Assembly (NCBI RefSeq): GCF_020535545.1
Contig: NZ_CP084752.1
Span: 3,003,501-3,067,500 of the forward strand
Direction: 5' to 3'
Length of the DNA: 64,000 nt
DNA from: Roseateles sp. XES5
GTDB taxonomy: Bacteria; Pseudomonadota; Alphaproteobacteria; Rhizobiales; Rhizobiaceae
The notes below the pieces were generated by a model. The model was not told the origin of the DNA. It searched no databases and saw only the letters and a list, made by a program, of their open reading frames with translations. Positions 1-9,100 of the stretch are shown one piece after another. Every line of letters starts with the position of its first letter. Position 1 is the stretch's first letter. Made by a program: the position numbers and the translations under genes.

Positions 1-740
1 GCCTGGCGCAGGAAGCGTGTGCCGTCGGCGATCATCACACCCCATTCGGCGAGCGGCGGCTGGGCGCCCATGCCGAGGAAACCGAAGCTGGCGCCGGCGA
101 GCATGACGAGCACGGCATCGCTCACCGCATAGGCGATGACCGGGCCGAAGGCATTGGGCAGCACGTGACGGAACAGCGTGACGCGGTCGGAAAAGCCGAG
201 GCACTTCGCGGCCTGGACATATTCGCTGCCGCGCACGGCCATCACCTCGGCGCGCACGAGGCGGGCATAGGTGATCCAGGCGACGAAGGCGAGTGCGATG
301 AAGAAGTTGAGGAGGCCCGGCCCGAGCACGCCGACGATGGCGAGAACCAGCACGAAGAACGGGAAGGCGGCCGTCAGGTCGTAGAGGCGCATCAGCACCG
401 TGTCGATGAAGCCGCCGTAGTAGCCGCTGACGAGGCCGACCGTCGTGCCGATGATGAGTGGCGGAAGCACGCCGGCAAGGCACATCAGGAGGTCGATCTG
501 CGCGCCGAAGAGCACGCGCGAGAAGACGTCGCGGCCGACCTGGTCGGTGCCTAACCAGTGTTCGGCGCTCGGTGCCTGCAGGGCGTGCACGATGTCGACG
601 GCGTTCGGGTCATAGGGGGCGATCCACGGGGCGAAGAGGGCGACGAGCACCCAGAGCCCGACAAACCCGCCGGCGACGACGAGGCCGAGGGGCAAGGGCG
701 CGCACTCGGGCGCGGAATTTGCGGAGGCGTCCAGAGACAT
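1..740 (-). CDS. ABC transporter permease, DppC type (partial)
   Basis: Second inner-membrane permease of a dipeptide/oligopeptide-type importer. The gene runs off the left edge of the window, so about 246 codons are visible and the C-terminus is missing. A cytoplasmic N-terminus is followed by a membrane segment at about residues 17-40, the GTDQVGRDVFSR motif typical of DppC proteins, several more hydrophobic segments, and a coupling (EAA) loop containing QAAKCLGFSD that would contact the ATPase. It starts 10 bases after the stop of the DppB-like gene, so the two are co-transcribed. The ATPase gene(s) are presumably just outside the window. Substrate is not readable from the permease. Confidence 0.93.
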   Translation of the reverse strand, partial: MSLDASANSAPECAPLPLGLVVAGGFVGLWVLVALFAPWIAPYDPNAVDIVHALQAPSAEHWLGTDQVGRDVFSRVLFGAQIDLLMCLAGVLPPLIIGTTVGLVSGYYGGFIDTVLMRLYDLTAAFPFFVLVLAIVGVLGPGLLNFFIALAFVAWITYARLVRAEVMAVRGSEYVQAAKCLGFSDRVTLFRHVLPNAFGPVIAYAVSDAVLVMLAGASFGFLGMGAQPPLAEWGVMIADGTRFLRQ

Positions 741-750
741 GGGCTTGCTC

Positions 751-1680
751 CTAGAGGCGGGCGCGCGGATCGATCGCCGCGGAGAGAAGGTCGACGAGGA
801 AGGTGACGGCGACCGTGGTGGCGGCGAACATCACCGTCAGGCCCTGGATGACGTGATAGTCGCGGGCCAGCAGCGAATTGATCATCAGGGTGCCGAGGCC
901 GGGCACGGCATAGACCGTTTCCACGACGATGGTGCCGCCGATCAGGAAGGCGACGATGACGCCGAAGAGATTGAGCGTCGGCAGGATGGCGTTGGGCAGA
1001 ACGGTGCGCCAGAAGATTTCGCTTTCGCTGGCGCCCTGTGCACGGGCGGCGGTGACGAAATCTGCGGCGGATTTTTCGATCAGCGCGGCGCGCAGGCTCT
1101 GCACCAGAACGGGAACGATCCAGATCGCCGTCGAGAGCGCCGGCAGGAAGAGATGGTGGAGGTGTCCCACGAAGCTCTTGCCGTAGCCGGAGACCGGAAA
1201 CCAGCCGAGGCTGACGCCGAAGAAGCGCGACATCATGATGCCGAGCCAGAAGACCGGGATCGCCATGCCGGCGACACCGATCAGACGGATGATCTGGTCG
1301 GTCAGGCTGCCGGGACGCCGGGCGCTGGCGATGGCGAGCGCGATGGAGGGCGGCACGGCAAGGCAGATGACATAGCCCGTCAGGAACAGGGTCGGCCAGA
1401 CATATTGGCCGATCAGCTCGGCGACCGGCCGCTTGTAGCGCAGCGACATGCCGATATCGCCGGTGACGAGATTGCCGGCATAGATGACGAACTGCTGCCA
1501 CAGCGGCTTGTCGAGGCCGAGGCTCTGGCGGATGGCTTCGAGCGTCTCCGGCTTGGCGCGGTCGCCGGCGATCACGCGCGCCGGATCGCCCGGCACCATA
1601 TGCACCAGAAGAAAGGTGACGAGCGTGATGCCGACGAGCACGAAGACGAGCTGCAGGATGCGGCGCAGGATCATGTGCAT
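751..1680 (-). CDS. ABC transporter permease, DppB type
   Basis: First permease subunit of the dipeptide-type importer, 309 residues, the usual length for the family. It shows the N-terminal membrane helix, the conserved VPGDPARVIAG segment just after it, five further hydrophobic stretches, and a coupling loop around residues 200-230 (AARAQGASESEIFWRTVLPN). It lies between the substrate-binding protein gene and the DppC-like gene on the same strand. A hairpin with a T-run sits in the 64-base gap upstream, so its expression is probably lower than that of the binding protein. Family assignment is firm; the transported molecule is inferred only from context. Confidence 0.95.
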   Translation of the reverse strand: MHMILRRILQLVFVLVGITLVTFLLVHMVPGDPARVIAGDRAKPETLEAIRQSLGLDKPLWQQFVIYAGNLVTGDIGMSLRYKRPVAELIGQYVWPTLFLTGYVICLAVPPSIALAIASARRPGSLTDQIIRLIGVAGMAIPVFWLGIMMSRFFGVSLGWFPVSGYGKSFVGHLHHLFLPALSTAIWIVPVLVQSLRAALIEKSAADFVTAARAQGASESEIFWRTVLPNAILPTLNLFGVIVAFLIGGTIVVETVYAVPGLGTLMINSLLARDYHVIQGLTVMFAATTVAVTFLVDLLSAAIDPRARL

Positions 1681-1699
1681 GGTAGGTCCCCGGATGCGG

Positions 1700-1731
1700 A
1701 AAAAAGGCGCGACGCCTTGCGGCGCCGCGCC
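1700..1731 (-). terminator. intra-operon hairpin with T-run
   Basis: Read on the minus strand, a GC stem (GGCGCG pairing with CGCGCC, with an inner GCGCCGCAAGGCG hairpin) is followed directly by six T residues. It lies between the binding-protein gene and the permease gene of the same operon. This is the form of a partial Rho-independent terminator, which would let the binding protein be made in excess over the membrane subunits. Confidence 0.7.
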
Positions 1732-1744
1732 AGCCTGGGAGGAA

Positions 1745-3271
1745 TTATTCCTCGATCGTCATGTCCTCGAGCGTCCACTGCATGGCGGGGGTGAGCTTGA
1801 GGTTCTTCAGACGGGTCGAATAGGCGACGGCGAAGGGCGCGTCGAAGAGCGGAACCTGGGCGGCCTCGTCCGTCGCGATCCTGGCGATCTCCTGGTAGAT
1901 GGCGGCGCGCTTGGTCTCGTCTTCCTCGCGCGAGCCTTCCTCGGTCAGCTGGTTGACGCGGGCATTGTCGTAGAAGGTGTTGAAGGCGTGCGAGTCGCAG
2001 GCGCCGCAGATCGCCCAGCGCACGGCCGTGTCCGGATCGGTCAGCTCGTTCGTCCACCAGGTCGGCGTCGCGTCGTATTCGGCGGTCGCCGTATCCGACC
2101 ACCAGGTCGCCACGTCGACATTGACGATGGACGGCTTCAGGCCGATCGCTTCAAGCTGTGCCTGCATGAAGAGCGCGATCTGCTGGGTCGCCTGGCCGGC
2201 CGTCACCGGTATCTTGACCTCCTTGCCGGCCATGCCTGACGCCTCGATCAACTGCTTGGCCTTTTCCATGTCGGGAGCGAAGCCGGCATAAGCCTTGTCG
2301 TGATAGTCGAGGCCGGAGGGCAGGACCGTATTGGCGGGCGTCGCAAGGCCCGTCGTCACGATCTCGGTGATCGCCTTCTTGTCGAGGGCGTAGGCGACGG
2401 CCTGGCGCGCCCTGACGTCGGAGAAGGGCGCGCGGCTGTGGTTGAGCAGCACGGTATAGATGACGTGCGAATCCTCCATGCGCATGTCGATGCCTTCGGT
2501 CGCGGAGAGGTCGGCGGCCTGCGACCATTCCACTTCGCGCATCACGTCCACTTCGCTGGATTTCAGCATGGCGGCCGCCGTTTCCGGCTCGGCGATTTCA
2601 AGCAGTTCCACCGTGGCGTCGGACTTCGGATAACCCGTGCGCCAGTAGTTGGCGTTCGGCACCAGAACCAGCTTTTCGCCCGGCTTCCATTCCTTCACGG
2701 CATAGGGGCCGGAGGTGACGGGCACGTCGGCGAAGGCCTGTTCGCCGCGCTTTTCGACATCGGCCTTGGAGACGATGCCGGCATTCCACATCTCGAACTG
2801 ACCGAGCTGCGAAACGAGCGGGTTCTTCATCTTGACGACGACGGTCCTGGCATCGGGCGCCGCGAAGGATTCCACCGCGCCGAAGGTCGAGGGCAGGGCG
2901 GATTGCGGGTCGGTGCGCACGCGCTCGAAGGAGAAGATGACGTCGTCGGCGGTGAGCGGTGTCCCGTCGGAGAACTTCGCTTCGCGCAGGTGCAGCGTGT
3001 AGGTCAGGCGGTCGTCGGAAATCTCCCACTTTTCCGCAAGGCCGGGTTCCAGCGCGCTGGTATCGGTGTTGCGATGCAGGACACGGGCATAGAGCTGGCC
3101 GAAGGTCTCGATATTGCCGGCCGCGGCGGAGCGGGACGGATCCAGCGTCGTCGCCGGATAGGGCGATGCGATGCGCACGAGCGCCTCGGCATGGGCGGCG
3201 GCGCTCATGCCCATCGTCGCGACCCCGAGGGCGACGGAGGCCGCCAGTACAAGCTTGCTCAGTTTTCTCAT
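1745..3271 (-). CDS. ABC transporter substrate-binding protein, family 5
   Basis: Periplasmic binding protein of the dipeptide/oligopeptide (SBP_bac_5) family, 508 residues. A Sec signal peptide covers about residues 1-28 (ending AAAHAEA). The mature part has the family hallmarks: YPATTLDPSRS near the start, LAEKWEISDD, DVIFSFERV and VTSGPYAVKEW. The start is supported by a GGGGAGAA ribosome site. It heads an operon with two permeases. Two palindromes lie 62 and 111 bases upstream, and the adjacent LuxR-type regulator has the same palindrome in front of its own gene, so regulation by that protein is likely. Ligand unknown; peptides or amino-acid oligomers are plausible given the hydrolase nearby. 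Confidence 0.95.
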   Translation of the reverse strand: MRKLSKLVLAASVALGVATMGMSAAAHAEALVRIASPYPATTLDPSRSAAAGNIETFGQLYARVLHRNTDTSALEPGLAEKWEISDDRLTYTLHLREAKFSDGTPLTADDVIFSFERVRTDPQSALPSTFGAVESFAAPDARTVVVKMKNPLVSQLGQFEMWNAGIVSKADVEKRGEQAFADVPVTSGPYAVKEWKPGEKLVLVPNANYWRTGYPKSDATVELLEIAEPETAAAMLKSSEVDVMREVEWSQAADLSATEGIDMRMEDSHVIYTVLLNHSRAPFSDVRARQAVAYALDKKAITEIVTTGLATPANTVLPSGLDYHDKAYAGFAPDMEKAKQLIEASGMAGKEVKIPVTAGQATQQIALFMQAQLEAIGLKPSIVNVDVATWWSDTATAEYDATPTWWTNELTDPDTAVRWAICGACDSHAFNTFYDNARVNQLTEEGSREEDETKRAAIYQEIARIATDEAAQVPLFDAPFAVAYSTRLKNLKLTPAMQWTLEDMTIEE

Positions 3272-3332
3272 GGCTTCTCCCCTTTTGAAGGCCGGGCACT
3301 CCTGTTGCCGGGCGATCTCTGGGGGAGATTTT

Positions 3333-3347
3333 GTGATCTCAGATCAC
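3333..3347. promoter_or_regulatory. palindromic operator, copy 1
   Basis: The sequence GTGATCTCAGATCAC is a 7-base inverted repeat around one central base, about 62 bases upstream of the binding-protein start. Its exact reverse complement occurs at 4489-4503 upstream of the LuxR-type regulator gene. Chance recurrence of an exact 15-mer within 1.2 kb is very unlikely, so I read it as a shared operator. Which protein binds it is inference. Confidence 0.7.
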
Positions 3348-3381
3348 GATTGTGTCAACTTGAACTTTGCAAATTTCGTGA

Positions 3382-3395
3382 TTTGTGATCACAAA
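3382..3395. promoter_or_regulatory. second palindrome TTTGTGATCACAAA
   Basis: A perfect 14-base palindrome 35 bases upstream of copy 1, in an AT-rich stretch of the same promoter region. It shares the GTGATC/GATCAC half-sites without the spacer. It may be a second, differently spaced site for the same regulator or a site for a GntR-type protein (TTGT-N4-ACAA). Confidence 0.55.
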
Positions 3396-3504
3396 ATTTT
3401 CTCACGAAACGAGAGGCTCTGGGCCGAGAGGCCGGAAATTTCTGCAATTTCAGCGTCTTCGCAGTCTGGGTAGCCGCGCGGGGTATTTCGAGGAAAGCGT
3501 GCGG

Positions 3505-4386
3505 TTAGGCGCGCAGGACGTCGCCCGTCAGCTTGGCGCGACGGGTGAGGTAGCCGGCGAGCGGATCGTCGAAGGCGTTTTCCGCCGAGCAGACGGCATC
3601 GAGGAAGAGCGAGAAGAGGCTGGCCTGCGAGGTGACGTCGAGCTTGGCGTAGAGGTTCCGCCGATGCAGCTTCACCGTCGCCGGCGCGATACCGAGCTTG
3701 GCGGCGGCTTCCTTCACCGAGTGACCGCGCAGGATAAGTTGCACGACCTGGCATTCACGGCCTGTCAGAACGCTGCGGCCGAAATTGCGCACGGCCTGCG
3801 CCAGCGCGCTTTGCAGCAACGGCTCGTCGTCCCGGCCCTCGGGGCGAAGGTCCCGGTAGTGCCGCACGATGGCCTTGACGAGCAGCGGCGTTGCGGTGCG
3901 CAGGAACCTGAGGTCGAGGGTGGTGAAGGCGGGGCGGGTGGCGCGGCGGGCGAGCGAGATGGCGAACTTGGTGTCCGCGTCGAGGCTCACCAGCACGTTG
4001 ATCTCGTCCTGCAGGCCGGAATACTGGTAGAACTCGCGGTAGTAGTCGCTGTCGCCGAAGCCGGTGTCGAGCTGGCTCAACTGGTGCACGCCGTCGATGC
4101 CGTCTTCCAGCGTCAGCCGGTAGAAGGGATCGAGCCGGTAGTAGCCCTGCAGATATTGCTGGATGTTGGACAGACCCCGGTCCGTCCGCCAGTCGTTGAA
4201 CAGGATCTTCGGCGCGAGGCCCCGGCGGTAGAGCAGGACGAGGCTGGCGTCGAAGGCGATCTGCTGCTTCAGCGCATTCATGATGCGCTCCTGGAAATCC
4301 AGCCGGCCGATGCCGTCCAGCAGCGCCATGGCCAGATCGGAAATGGCCGAGACCTGTCCGTCCTCAGTCAATGTTTCGACAGTCAT
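3505..4386 (-). CDS. LuxR-family transcriptional regulator
   Basis: DNA-binding regulator of 293 residues. The N-terminal two thirds look like a GAF-type sensor domain (DFQERIMNALKQQIAFDASL onward), without recognisable autoinducer-binding signature residues. The C-terminal 60 residues are a LuxR helix-turn-helix (TGRECQVVQLILRG, then HSVKEAAAKLGIAPATVKLH). I chose the ATG at 4386 because GGGGAA lies five bases upstream; the reading frame stays open further upstream but that extension has no family similarity. It is transcribed in the same direction as the transporter operon that follows. Identical palindromes in front of both suggest it controls itself and the transporter. Its ligand is unknown. 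Confidence 0.9.
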   Translation of the reverse strand: MTVETLTEDGQVSAISDLAMALLDGIGRLDFQERIMNALKQQIAFDASLVLLYRRGLAPKILFNDWRTDRGLSNIQQYLQGYYRLDPFYRLTLEDGIDGVHQLSQLDTGFGDSDYYREFYQYSGLQDEINVLVSLDADTKFAISLARRATRPAFTTLDLRFLRTATPLLVKAIVRHYRDLRPEGRDDEPLLQSALAQAVRNFGRSVLTGRECQVVQLILRGHSVKEAAAKLGIAPATVKLHRRNLYAKLDVTSQASLFSLFLDAVCSAENAFDDPLAGYLTRRAKLTGDVLRA

Positions 4387-4488
4387 ATGTTCCCCGCGGC
4401 CGATTCCGGTTCCGTCGTTTGCCCATAGTTCTATGCGCGAACCTTGCGTTTGTCTCGCCCGACAAGAAATGCACATGCACCCCATTGC

Positions 4489-4503
4489 GTGATCTGAGAT
4501 CAC
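4489..4503. promoter_or_regulatory. palindromic operator, copy 2 (within gap 4387-4774)
   Basis: GTGATCTGAGATCAC, the exact reverse complement of 3333-3347, about 103 bases upstream of the LuxR-type gene. It is the one clear signal in the 388-base gap between the regulator and the divergent hydrolase gene. The rest of that gap holds no convincing gene; its open frames lack ribosome sites and family similarity. The site could serve either divergent promoter. Confidence 0.7.
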
Positions 4504-4774
4504 AGTATAGCGTCTAAGCATCGCCGGGGGAAGCTGCCTTCCGGTGGCATTTGCCGGGTCGACGCAGAGATGAAGCCACGGGAAACCGCGGGACTGCGCG
4601 GCGGCGAATGGGTGGTTCCGGATATCGTGGGGGTTGCCGCGCAAGTGGCACGGCATGAAATGTGCCTGCTGCGGTGCGAGTTTCATCCCCATTTTCGTTC
4701 CGGTGACGCTGGCGGGCGTCTTGCAGGACGAGCCGGATCCACTCCTGCAGCGGGGGATTGAGAAAGGACAGGCC

Positions 4775-5944
4775 ATGGTCGGCAGGACCGCTTTCGAGGA
4801 GAGATACGGCTTTCGCCGCGATCAGGTGAGGCTCGGCAACTGGCGGATGACGCCGTTCAGCGCCTGGGCGTTCCAGAATGTCGGCGAACTGGTGCCGAGC
4901 GCCCATGTCTGGGGCGGAACGGGCGAGGCGGATGCGCCGCTGGATCCGGCGGGCCTTGTGGCCGAGACCGTGTCGCTGCCCGGTGGCAAGGAGCGGATCG
5001 GCGACTTCCTCGCCCGCTCCCATGCCGATGCGCTTACCGTCATGAAGGCCGGCACATTCGTCGCGGACTGGTTCGCGCCGACGATGGACGCCGGCAACCG
5101 CCACATCGCCTTTTCCATCAGCAAGTCCATCGTCGCGGTCGTCGCCGGCGCCTTGCAGGAGGATGGCCTTCTCGACCCGCAGGCGCCCGTCACGCACTAT
5201 GTGCCGGAGGCGGCCGGCTCGGCCTATGGCGATGCGACGGTCCGGCATGTGCTGGACATGGTGGTCGCCATCGACATCGACGAGGCCTATCTCGACCAGA
5301 ACAGCCCCTTCGGGCGCTACCGCAAGGCCATGCTGTGGAATCCGGGTGGCGGCGAGGAGGGGCTTGCCGAATTCCTCTGCACGCTCCAGCGCCTGCCGGG
5401 CGACCATGGCGACATCTTCCGCTACCGTTCGCCGAACACCGACATGCTCGGCGTCATTCTCGAGCGGGCCTCCGGCCGCCGCATGCCCGATCTCCTGCGG
5501 GAAAAGGTCTTCGCGCCGCTCGGCGCACGCGGGGCGGTGTCGATCACCGTCGACCGTGAGGGCACCTGCCGCTCGTCGGCCGGCATCTCGCTCACCCCGC
5601 GCGATCTCGCCCGCGTCGGCGAGATGATGCGGCAGGGCGGTGTTGCCGCGGGCCGACGCCTCGTCTCCGAAGCCTGGGTCGCCGACACGATCGGCGGCGG
5701 CAGCAAGGACGCCTGGGACAAGAGCGACTTCCACGGGCTTTTCCCGAAGGGTCGCTACCGCAACAAATGGTACCAGACGGGCGAAGGCGCCTATTGCGGC
5801 ATCGGCATTCACGGCCAGTGGCTCTACATCGATCCGGCGAGGGAAACGGTCATCGTGCGCATGTCCTCGCAGCCGGATCCGGTGACCGATCCGTTCGACC
5901 GCGACAACATCGCGTTTCTTGCCGCGCTCTCCCGCATGGTCTGA
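4775..5944 (+). CDS. beta-lactamase-fold serine hydrolase (6-aminohexanoate-dimer hydrolase-like)
   Basis: Serine hydrolase of the class C beta-lactamase / esterase / NylB superfamily, 389 residues and full length. The nucleophile motif S-x-x-K is S114-I-S-K117. A YRSPNTD segment supplies the Tyr-x-Asn-type element, and GIGIHGQWLYIDP matches the region where NylB-type enzymes carry the third active-site motif. There is no signal peptide, so it probably acts in the cytoplasm. ATG 4775 is preceded by AAAGGA; an in-frame extension to 4634 is unlikely. It is divergent from the LuxR gene and the peptide-type importer, which suggests hydrolysis of an imported amide, peptide or ester. The substrate cannot be read from sequence; a penicillin-resistance role seems unlikely. 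Confidence 0.88.
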   Translation: MVGRTAFEERYGFRRDQVRLGNWRMTPFSAWAFQNVGELVPSAHVWGGTGEADAPLDPAGLVAETVSLPGGKERIGDFLARSHADALTVMKAGTFVADWFAPTMDAGNRHIAFSISKSIVAVVAGALQEDGLLDPQAPVTHYVPEAAGSAYGDATVRHVLDMVVAIDIDEAYLDQNSPFGRYRKAMLWNPGGGEEGLAEFLCTLQRLPGDHGDIFRYRSPNTDMLGVILERASGRRMPDLLREKVFAPLGARGAVSITVDREGTCRSSAGISLTPRDLARVGEMMRQGGVAAGRRLVSEAWVADTIGGGSKDAWDKSDFHGLFPKGRYRNKWYQTGEGAYCGIGIHGQWLYIDPARETVIVRMSSQPDPVTDPFDRDNIAFLAALSRMV

Positions 5945-6046
5945 GGCAGGCGTGCCGGCGTCGTTCGCGGGACTTGCGCGGGCGCCGGCAAATCTCCTAC
6001 CAAGGGCAACGGCAGCAACGCGCAAGGCGGTTTTCGAGGGGCGGAC

Positions 6047-6742
6047 ATGGCGGCGAAGAAGGCGACGAGCATCACGGCGATCGAGGCGCCCGTGCCCATG
6101 CACGAGCAGGTCTACCAGCAGATCGTGCATGCGCTGATGGCCGGGCATTTCGAGCCGGGCCAGAAGCTTACCTATCGCAAGGTGGCGGAGCAGTTCGGCA
6201 CCAGCCCGATGCCGGTGCGCACCGCCTTCCAGCGCCTGCAGGCCGTGCGCGCGCTGAACCTTCTGCCGAACGGCAGCGTCGAGGTGCCGCTTCTCACCGT
6301 GCCGTCCTTCAACAGTCTGATCGAGGCGCGCCTCGCCATCGAGGGCACGGCGACGGAGCTGGCGACGCCGCGGCTCAACGGCAACAGCCTGCGTACCGTC
6401 CGGCACCATTGCAAGGCGCGCACGGAGGCCGCCAAGGCCGGCGACATCGATCGCTACCTGCAGGCCAATTTCGATTTCAAGTTCGCGATCTATCAGCACT
6501 GCGGCAACGAATACCTGCTGTACATCATCGAAATCCTCTGGCTCCAGGCCGGTCCCTTCCTGCGCAAGCTGGTCGAGGGCACGACCTTCACGCCAACCGA
6601 AGCCCTCGACGTCGATTTCCATGAGCGCATCATGGACGCTCTGGAGGCGAAGGATCCGGTCGCGGCCCGTGAGGCCGTGGCCCACGACATTCGCGAGGCG
6701 GCGCAATACATGCTGAAACACGCGAAGTTCATGGCGGGCTGA
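6047..6742 (+). CDS. GntR-family transcriptional regulator (FadR/FCD subgroup)
   Basis: Regulator of 231 residues. Residues about 12-75 form the winged helix (HEQVYQQIVHALMAGHFEPG, then YRKVAEQFGTSPMPVRTAFQRL). The remainder is an all-helical FCD ligand domain (SLIEARLAIEGTATELA; later DVDFHERIMDAL and HDIREAAQYML). FCD proteins usually bind carboxylates or amino acids, often with a metal held by Asp and His residues. It starts 102 bases after the hydrolase and is convergent with the chemoreceptor gene. Palindromes of the TTGT...ACAA form at 3382 and 11309 are candidate targets, but the link is inferred. Confidence 0.9.
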   Translation: MAAKKATSITAIEAPVPMHEQVYQQIVHALMAGHFEPGQKLTYRKVAEQFGTSPMPVRTAFQRLQAVRALNLLPNGSVEVPLLTVPSFNSLIEARLAIEGTATELATPRLNGNSLRTVRHHCKARTEAAKAGDIDRYLQANFDFKFAIYQHCGNEYLLYIIEILWLQAGPFLRKLVEGTTFTPTEALDVDFHERIMDALEAKDPVAAREAVAHDIREAAQYMLKHAKFMAG

Positions 6743-6778
6743 GGCGGCGTCTTCCGCCGTCGCCGGTTTCTCGGAGGT

Positions 6779-9070
6779 TCAGTCTCGTCCGGACCAGCGG
6801 CTGCCGACAGCGACGGCAAGCCGCTGTGCCAGCGAACGGACAGGAGACGGCGCGGCGAGGGCCGGCTTCGCCTTGGGCCCCGCAATGGCTTCCCCCGCTT
6901 GCTGCCCGTCACCAAGACGAAACTGCGCGATCCGGCCCGACAGCGCCGAGACTTCGCCGACCAGCGTGTGGCAGGCGGCATTCGTCTCTTCCACCATGAC
7001 GGCGTTCTTCTGCGTCGTCTCGCCGACCACCGTCACCGCGGCATTGATCTCCTGCAGGCTGCTCGACTGTTCGCGGGCGGCGAAGACGATGGCCTGCACA
7101 TTGGCGTCGATCTGCTGCACCTCGCCAACGATGGTTTCCAGCGTCTCGCCGGTCTGCCCGACGAGCGACACGCCGCGATGCACCTGTTCGCCGGAGGCGG
7201 TGATGAGCAGCTTGATCTCCTGCGCCGCCTTGGCCGAGCGCTGGGCAAGATCGCGCACCTCCTGCGCCACCACGGCGAAACCCTTGCCGGCTTCGCCCGC
7301 GCGGGCGGCCTCCACGCCGGCATTGAGCGCAAGCAGGTTCGTCTGGAAGGCGATGGTGTCGATCACGCCGATGATGTTGAAGATCGATTGCGAGGATTGC
7401 TCGATGGCGCTCATCGCCTCCACGGCGGCGCGCACCACGGTGCCGGAGCGCTCGGCATCCTGCTTGGCGCGGCTTACCTGCACGCCGGCCTCTTCGGCGC
7501 GGGCGGCCGACCGGGCGACGGAGCGGGTGATCTCGGACAGTGCCGCGGAGGTTTCTTCGACCGAGGCGGCCTGCTGCTCCGTGCGGCGGGCAAGATCGTC
7601 GGCCGCCCGCTGGATTTCCGTCGAGCCCTGCTCTATGGTCGCGGCATTGTCGCGGAAGGACAGCATGGCGTCTTCGAGCTTTTCCACCGCGGCGTTGAAG
7701 TCGGTGCGGATGCCGTCCAGCGAACCGGTGAAGGGTTTTGTCAGCCGCACGCCCATGTCGCCGCCGGAAAGGCGGGCAAGGCCGGCGCCGAGTTCGGCGA
7801 CGACGAAGCGGATTTCCTCCTGCCGGGCCTGTTCGGTGAGGCTGCGTTCCTGCCGGTCCGTTTCGTCCTGTTCGCGGCGGGCGACAGCCTCCGCCTCCAG
7901 CGCCACTCGCTTGCGGTTGCTGTCGAGCAGCACGCCGAGCGAGCGGGACAGGCTGCCGAGTTCGTCCGTCTTTTCCCGGTCGGTCAGCTCGACGTCGAGG
8001 GTGCCGTTCGCAATCGCCGTGGTCTGGCCGATGATCCGGCCGATGCGGCCGACGAAGCGGCGGGCGATCACCCAGCCGGCGAAGGCGACCAGCACCGCGC
8101 CGCCGGAAATCAGGCCGATGGCGATGGTCTGCAGCCGCGTCAGGCTGGCAAAGACCGTCGCTTCCGGCACGGAGACCACGGCATACCATTTCGCGCCGGC
8201 AAAGGGTTCGACCGGCACGGCGATGGCAAGCGATGGCGTGCCGTCCTTCTCGGGGAAGTCGTGGATCTGGTCCGGCGCATCGAGCAGGGCCTTCCAGGTT
8301 TTCTGGTCGAGATCCGTCTTGTCGAGCGGCTGGCCGAGCACCGTTGCGTCGGGATGGGCGACGAAGCTGCCCTTCTCGGTGACGAGCGCCATGTAGCCGG
8401 TGCCAAGTGGCCGGATTGCGCCGAGCCGTTCGGTGATGGCGTTCAGCACAAGGTCGCCGCCGCCGACGCCAAGGACGATGCCATCCACCTTGATGGCGCC
8501 GGAAATCGAGGCGAGGCGGGTGACCTTGCCCTCGACCGCATATTCGAAGGGTTCGGTCAGCCGCAACGCCCCTGTTTTCAGCGGCTTCATGAACTGTTCC
8601 TGCGCGTCCGGCAGGTCATAGTCTATGGTCGGCTCGAGCTTCAGGTCGTCGCCCTTGCGGAAGACATAGGGGATCAGCCGGCCCGAGGCGTCGTGCATCG
8701 GCTTGCCGGCGAATTCCGCGTCGCGGCCGTCGAAGGCGTTCGGATTCCAGATCGTGGCAAAGCCGGCGAGTTCCGGCGCGGTGGCGAGCGATTGCAGGAG
8801 AAGGCGGTTGATGTCCTCGCGGGTCGCGGTGCCCTGCCGCTTCAGCACCGCCATGGAGGCGTTGAGCTGCTCGACGAAGCGGGAGGCCTGCCGCAACTCC
8901 ATGGTGATCTGCATCGCCTGCGTCACGGCTTCCTGCCGGATCTTGTCGCGGCTTTCCTCCAGCATTTCCTGGCGGGCGACATAGAGAAGACTTGCCGCCG
9001 TGCCGACCGTGGCGATCAGCCCGAAGGCGATCGTCGCGAAAATATTGCGCATCGTTGCCGATTTGAACAC
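6779..9070 (-). CDS. methyl-accepting chemotaxis protein
   Basis: Chemoreceptor of 763 residues. Membrane helix at about 8-30, a large periplasmic Cache-type sensor (about 35-300, with [15 protein letters not shown] and the second half [18 protein letters not shown]), a second membrane helix at about 308-332, a HAMP domain, then the cytoplasmic signalling coiled coil. The signalling tip [20 protein letters not shown] is intact. No C-terminal pentapeptide for CheR binding is visible. The start is a GTG at 9070 with a strong GAGGAGGG six bases upstream; the ATG at 9052 is less well placed. Cache receptors often bind amino acids, amines or carboxylates directly, consistent with the surrounding transport genes. 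No other che genes are nearby. Confidence 0.95.
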   Translation of the reverse strand: MFKSATMRNIFATIAFGLIATVGTAASLLYVARQEMLEESRDKIRQEAVTQAMQITMELRQASRFVEQLNASMAVLKRQGTATREDINRLLLQSLATAPELAGFATIWNPNAFDGRDAEFAGKPMHDASGRLIPYVFRKGDDLKLEPTIDYDLPDAQEQFMKPLKTGALRLTEPFEYAVEGKVTRLASISGAIKVDGIVLGVGGGDLVLNAITERLGAIRPLGTGYMALVTEKGSFVAHPDATVLGQPLDKTDLDQKTWKALLDAPDQIHDFPEKDGTPSLAIAVPVEPFAGAKWYAVVSVPEATVFASLTRLQTIAIGLISGGAVLVAFAGWVIARRFVGRIGRIIGQTTAIANGTLDVELTDREKTDELGSLSRSLGVLLDSNRKRVALEAEAVARREQDETDRQERSLTEQARQEEIRFVVAELGAGLARLSGGDMGVRLTKPFTGSLDGIRTDFNAAVEKLEDAMLSFRDNAATIEQGSTEIQRAADDLARRTEQQAASVEETSAALSEITRSVARSAARAEEAGVQVSRAKQDAERSGTVVRAAVEAMSAIEQSSQSIFNIIGVIDTIAFQTNLLALNAGVEAARAGEAGKGFAVVAQEVRDLAQRSAKAAQEIKLLITASGEQVHRGVSLVGQTGETLETIVGEVQQIDANVQAIVFAAREQSSSLQEINAAVTVVGETTQKNAVMVEETNAACHTLVGEVSALSGRIAQFRLGDGQQAGEAIAGPKAKPALAAPSPVRSLAQRLAVAVGSRWSGRD

Positions 9071-9100
9071 CGTTCCCTCCTCGTTCGGTCTTCGCGTGTC

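Noticed and set aside
3331..3350. CRP-like site TGTGA...TCAC upstream of the first binding protein
   Set aside because: The spacer is seven bases, not six, and the same sequence recurs exactly at 4489, so a dedicated regulator is a better reading.
4634..4774. N-terminal extension of the serine hydrolase
   Set aside because: Residues lack family similarity and signal-peptide form. ATG 4775 has AAAGGA at the right distance.
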